DNA of 8,783 nucleotides from DASRJW01 sp035649435 (GTDB taxonomy: Bacteria > Krumholzibacteriota > Krumholzibacteriia > G020349025): assembly GCA_035649435.1 (NCBI GenBank), contig DASRJO010000135.1, positions 1 through 8,783 on the forward strand, in the 5' to 3' direction. The stretch's first letter is position 1. The number at the start of each line of letters is the position of its first letter. The notes under the pieces were generated by a model. It was not told where the DNA came from, ran no database searches, and saw only the letters and a list, made by a program, of their open reading frames with translations. This document shows, in pieces, positions 6,339 through 8,783 of this stretch. The position numbers were made by a program, and so were the translations under genes.

Positions 6339-7121
6339 GTGTCAGCCAATTCCGGCGCCTTCCTGCGGCACGGGCCGATCACGGTGTGGCAACCGGCGCT
6401 CGATCCACGTTGGCCTTGGCTCGGGATGCTGGTCACGACGCGGCTCGGAGGCACGAGCGCCCCGCCCTACGACACCCTCAACCTCGGCTTGTCCACCGGG
6501 GACGACCCCGAGCACGTCGACGCCAATCGCACCCTGCTCGCACAGAGCCTGGGGCTCGCGGACAAGAAATGGCATCGTTTGCGCCAAGTGCACGGCGACA
6601 GCGTGCTGCGTGCCGGCAGCGCCTCCGAACCCGAAGCGGATGGTCAATGGACCGAGACGCCGGGGGAGGTCTTGGTCGTGGGAGTGGCCGACTGCGTTCC
6701 AGTTTTCCTCTGGGATGCGGCTCGACGGCGCGTGGCGCTCGTGCACGCCGGCTGGCGTGGAACGGCGGCCGCGATCGTCTCCCGTGCGGTCGAAGGCTTG
6801 GTCGCTACGGGATCGCAGGCGCGCGACTTGCACCTGGCGATGGGACCGAGCATCGGACCTTGTTGCTACGCCGTCGGCCCCGAAGTCGCGAGCCGACTTC
6901 CCGCGGCGCTCCTCTTCTTGGACGGGCAGGCACACCTGGACCTGCGGCAAGCGAACCGCCAGTTTGCGCTCGCGAGCGGCGTGCCGGCGAGCCAGATCGC
7001 GCCGGATCCACCTTGCACCGGCTGCGACGGCACCCACTTCTTTTCACATCGCAAGCAGGGCCATCGCACCGGACGCCAGTGGGCGCTCGCCTGGCTCGGT
7101 CCCTCTCGAGTCATGGATTGA
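6339..7121 (+). CDS. pgeF: PgeF/YfiH laccase-domain protein (purine nucleoside phosphorylase / peptidoglycan editing factor)
   Basis: The product is 260 residues from the GTG at 6339, the usual size for this family. All signature motifs are present in order: TTRLGG, YDTLNLGLSTGDDPE, RQVHGD (His85), VADCVPV (Cys119), LVHAGWRGT (His136), MGPSIGPCCYAVG, PPCTGC, FFSHR and GR near the end. His85, Cys119 and His136 match the zinc-binding His-Cys-His site of YfiH (spacings 34 and 17, against 36 and 17 in E. coli as I recall them). Characterised homologues (bacterial YfiH/PgeF/YlmD, human FAMIN/LACC1) process purine nucleosides by phosphorolysis or deamination. E. coli PgeF also prevents misincorporation of amino acids into peptidoglycan precursors. 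The protein has no signal peptide and acts in the cytoplasm. It follows the small lipoprotein gene, and its 3' end overlaps the convergent membrane-protein gene by 11 nt. Confidence 0.95.
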   Translation: MSANSGAFLRHGPITVWQPALDPRWPWLGMLVTTRLGGTSAPPYDTLNLGLSTGDDPEHVDANRTLLAQSLGLADKKWHRLRQVHGDSVLRAGSASEPEADGQWTETPGEVLVVGVADCVPVFLWDAARRRVALVHAGWRGTAAAIVSRAVEGLVATGSQARDLHLAMGPSIGPCCYAVGPEVASRLPAALLFLDGQAHLDLRQANRQFALASGVPASQIAPDPPCTGCDGTHFFSHRKQGHRTGRQWALAWLGPSRVMD

Positions 7122-7443
7122 CGGCGCGTGGAGGCTCCGGGCTGCGGCGCAGCACCAAGTACACCAGGGGCCCGACTGGAAAGCCGAGGACGAAGACCAG
7201 AACCGCCCACAAGGGTCCGCTCATTTCCCGGCGGGAGGCGTCCACACCGCACCAGACCACGAGCAACAGCCAAGCGCCGACGGCGAAAACGGCAACGAGA
7301 GACATGAGCCAATAGAGCCCGGCGCCCGAGCCGCCGGGTGACATCACACCGCTCAGGACGAGCAGGAAGAAGCACCCGGCCGCGAGGAGGCCGAGGCCGC
7401 CGAAGATGGCGGCAGCTGCGAGGGACCAGCGCATGACAGTCAT
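7111..7443 (-). CDS. Small three-TM membrane protein with PLDc_N-like C-terminus
   Basis: The product is 110 residues. The ATG at 7443 has GAGG (complement of 7452-7455) 8 nt upstream; a second in-frame ATG lies three codons later. Three hydrophobic segments are visible: about 7-33, 43-67 and 75-98. The last part (SGPLWAVLVFVLGFPVGPLVYLVLRR) resembles the PLDc_N motif (W..l.l..p..G..lYl..rr) found as a two-helix membrane module in small hypothetical proteins and at the start of cardiolipin synthases. No phospholipase HKD motif follows, so no enzyme activity is implied. The frame continues upstream to 8331, but that extension runs antisense through the M28 gene and is discarded. Its final 11 nt overlap the end of pgeF tail to tail. 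Function unknown; the PLDc_N resemblance is moderate. Confidence 0.72.
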   Translation of the reverse strand: MTVMRWSLAAAAIFGGLGLLAAGCFFLLVLSGVMSPGGSGAGLYWLMSLVAVFAVGAWLLLVVWCGVDASRREMSGPLWAVLVFVLGFPVGPLVYLVLRRSPEPPRAVNP

Positions 7444-7496
7444 GGATGCCGCCTCGTCGCAAACGAGTCGGAGCGCATGGTAACGCAAGAGGCAAG

Positions 7497-7516
7497 GAGC
7501 GCAAACCTCTGCGCTC
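7497..7516. promoter_or_regulatory. Dyad in the divergent promoter region
   Basis: GAGCGC (7497-7502), loop AAACCTCT, GCGCTC (7511-7516) form a 6-bp inverted repeat that weakly extends to AAG/TTG on the flanks. It covers the place where the -35 of the M28 gene would lie and ends 10 nt before that gene's -10, a position typical for an operator. It could equally affect the divergent membrane-protein gene. No regulator is identifiable. Confidence 0.25.
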
Positions 7517-7526
7517 TTGCGCCCGC

Positions 7527-7532
7527 TATACT
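7527..7532 (+). promoter_or_regulatory. -10 element giving an apparently leaderless M28 mRNA
   Basis: TATACT (7527-7532, context CGCTATACT) matches the -10 consensus at five of six positions. Transcription should start about 7 nt after it, at 7539-7540, and 7540 is the A of the ATG. No Shine-Dalgarno precedes the ATG (TACTCTCGCCC), consistent with a leaderless message. No good -35 is visible. The hexamer is nearly symmetric (TATAGC on the other strand), so it might also fire toward the minus-strand gene. Confidence 0.5.
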
Positions 7533-7539
7533 CTCGCCC

Positions 7540-8783
7540 ATGTTCGGACCCAGGACCGATCCAAAGACCAGAGAATCGCGACTGGCCCCATCCGGGGCAG
7601 TTCGCACGATCGCCGTGATCGTGTGCATGTTCCTCGGCGGATGCGCCCAGTCGCCGCGAGATCCCGCCGCGCGGGGAGCTTCTGCCATCAGCGCCGAACA
7701 CGCGGCCGCCACCGGACGCTACCTCGCGGCCGATGCGCGGGCCGGCCGCCATCACGCCTCCCCCGAAGTCGATTCGGTGGCCACCTACTTGCACGCGCAG
7801 CTGGCGGCGGAGGGCCTCGTCGCGAGCACCCGCGCCGAGGCGCTCCTCGGCCCGCGTGCCACGACGTTCGACCATCACTTCAGCGTGCTGCTGCAACGCC
7901 TCGCACCGGCCACGCGCTTCGCGCTCACGGACGGCAGAACGACGCACGAGGCCGCGGTGGGCGCCGACTTTCGACCGCTGGTGTTCTCGAGCGAAGACGA
8001 CGTCCTCGCGCACCCGGTGACGCTCGCGTCCGGCGCCGAGGACTTGACGCAAGAGGCCGCGGCCTCGGTGCGAGGCCGCGTGGTGTTCGTGCCATGGAGC
8101 GCGCTCGTCCCGCGGGCCGGTGATGCACCCGACGCGCCCTATTACCGTGCCGCGCACCATCTGACCGCTCGCGGCGCATCTGCCGTCGTCTTCACCGAGA
8201 GCCCCGACTGGGCCCGGCTCCCCGGCGCCAGCTATCCCGCCCAGCTGCCCCCCGAACTCCTCCCCGGCTTGCGTTCGCCGCGTGGTGTGCGCAGCAATCT
8301 CCACCCGGCGCGACTGGGCGCGGCGTTGCAAGCCGCAGCTTGGCGTGTGGCGCCGGAGCGCACGATCCCCGCATTAGTGTTGCGCCCGGGATGGATGCAG
8401 GCAGGCGAAGCGCCGACGGAAGCGCGCGTGCAGGTCGAGTTCCAAGAAGAGGTGTCGCTCGGACGCAACGTTCTCGCCGGCTTCGGCGGGGCCGCCGGCC
8501 GCGACGAGTGCATCCTCCTCGTCGCACACTACGATCACAGCGGCGTCAATAGTGTGGGCGAGGTGCTGAACGGCGCCGACGACAACGCGAGCGGCGTGGC
8601 CGCGCTGCTCGAGATCGCGCGCGCCTTCGCTCGCGTGCATGACACGCTGCACCGCAGCGTGCTCCTCGCCTTCGTTTCGGCCGAGCTCCAGGGCGGCCAG
8701 GGGCTGGAGACATTGCTGCAGGACCTGCCGCTCCTCGTCGGCCACGTGCGCCTGCGCGCCTGTTTCATCCTCGATGCAGTGGG
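7540..8783 (+). CDS. M28-family metallopeptidase-like lipoprotein with PA-like region (3' end missing)
   Basis: The frame runs from the ATG at 7540 to the window end without a stop, giving about 414 codons. The N-terminus has a 22-residue n-region, then RTIAVIVCMFLGGC with lipobox LGGC (Cys35), so it is a probable lipoprotein. Residues about 150-290 look like a protease-associated (PA) domain: GRVVFVPW (179-186), A...L..RGASAVVFTE and IPALVL (276-281). The M28 catalytic domain begins near 310: LLVAHYDHSG gives His330 and Asp332, and NGADDNASGVAALLEIARAF gives the bridging Asp348. The following strand reads LLAFVSAELQGG. Family members have two adjacent Glu here (base and zinc ligand), but only Glu382 is present, with Ala381 before it, so activity is uncertain. 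The remaining ligands (Asp, His) lie past the window. M28 enzymes are aminopeptidases or carboxypeptidases, here presumably periplasmic. It is divergent from the membrane-protein gene. Confidence 0.85.
   Translation, partial: MFGPRTDPKTRESRLAPSGAVRTIAVIVCMFLGGCAQSPRDPAARGASAISAEHAAATGRYLAADARAGRHHASPEVDSVATYLHAQLAAEGLVASTRAEALLGPRATTFDHHFSVLLQRLAPATRFALTDGRTTHEAAVGADFRPLVFSSEDDVLAHPVTLASGAEDLTQEAAASVRGRVVFVPWSALVPRAGDAPDAPYYRAAHHLTARGASAVVFTESPDWARLPGASYPAQLPPELLPGLRSPRGVRSNLHPARLGAALQAAAWRVAPERTIPALVLRPGWMQAGEAPTEARVQVEFQEEVSLGRNVLAGFGGAAGRDECILLVAHYDHSGVNSVGEVLNGADDNASGVAALLEIARAFARVHDTLHRSVLLAFVSAELQGGQGLETLLQDLPLLVGHVRLRACFILDAV

Noticed and set aside
7366..7390. Lipobox-like LAAGC in the three-TM protein
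   Set aside because: The Cys is followed by more hydrophobic residues (FFLLVL) and lies inside the first membrane segment, so it is not a lipoprotein cleavage site.
7444..8331. Upstream extension of the three-TM minus-strand gene to give a 406-residue protein
   Set aside because: The extension is low-complexity Arg/Gly/Ala sequence antisense to the M28 gene, while the ATG at 7443 has a good SD and starts the membrane protein directly.

Overview
This is a GC-rich bacterial chromosome fragment from a Gram-negative-type organism. Four proteins carry Sec or lipoprotein export signals, and a SurA/PpiD-like periplasmic chaperone is present. GTG and TTG starts are used. The gene mix (NHL-repeat secreted protein, paired M16 peptidases, M28 peptidase with a PA-like region, orphan NifX-type protein) resembles uncultured lineages such as Eisenbacteria/Krumholzibacteria or other FCB-group or deltaproteobacterial relatives. 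That placement is inferred from style, not proven. No tRNA, rRNA, insertion sequence, integrase, CRISPR array or phage gene was seen.

Layout. (1) 1-1169, +: 3' part of a parvulin-type peptidyl-prolyl isomerase/chaperone. (2) 1273-2313, +: secreted six-repeat NHL beta-propeller, preceded by a plausible sigma70 promoter. (3) 2416-3774 and 3774-5312, +: two M16 zinc-peptidase genes joined by a TGATG overlap. The first has HxxEH and the second has the R/Y pair, so they look like the two halves of one heteromeric protease. (4) 5344-5661, -: small NifX/NifB-C-terminal-type (DiNase FeMo-co) protein, convergent with the M16 operon; a 6-bp hairpin lies between them. (5) 5842-6306 and 6339-7121, +: an unrecognised small lipoprotein followed by PgeF/YfiH (laccase-domain purine nucleoside-processing enzyme), probably one operon. 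(6) 7111-7443, -: three-TM protein with a PLDc_N-like C-terminal hairpin; its 3' end overlaps pgeF by 11 nt. (7) 7540-8783 (runs off the end), +: M28-family metallopeptidase-like lipoprotein, divergent from (6), apparently on a leaderless mRNA.

Most of these genes act in the envelope: folding (PPIase), secreted propeller, periplasmic proteolysis (M16 pair, M28) and lipoproteins. PgeF and the NifX-like protein are the cytoplasmic exceptions. Coding density is high; the longest non-coding stretch is about 180 nt (5662-5841).

I found no convincing undescribed multi-gene system. The observations most worth checking are the reciprocal loss of catalytic elements in the M16 pair, the missing catalytic Glu in the M28 protein and its leaderless promoter, and the orphan NifX-type protein with altered motif.
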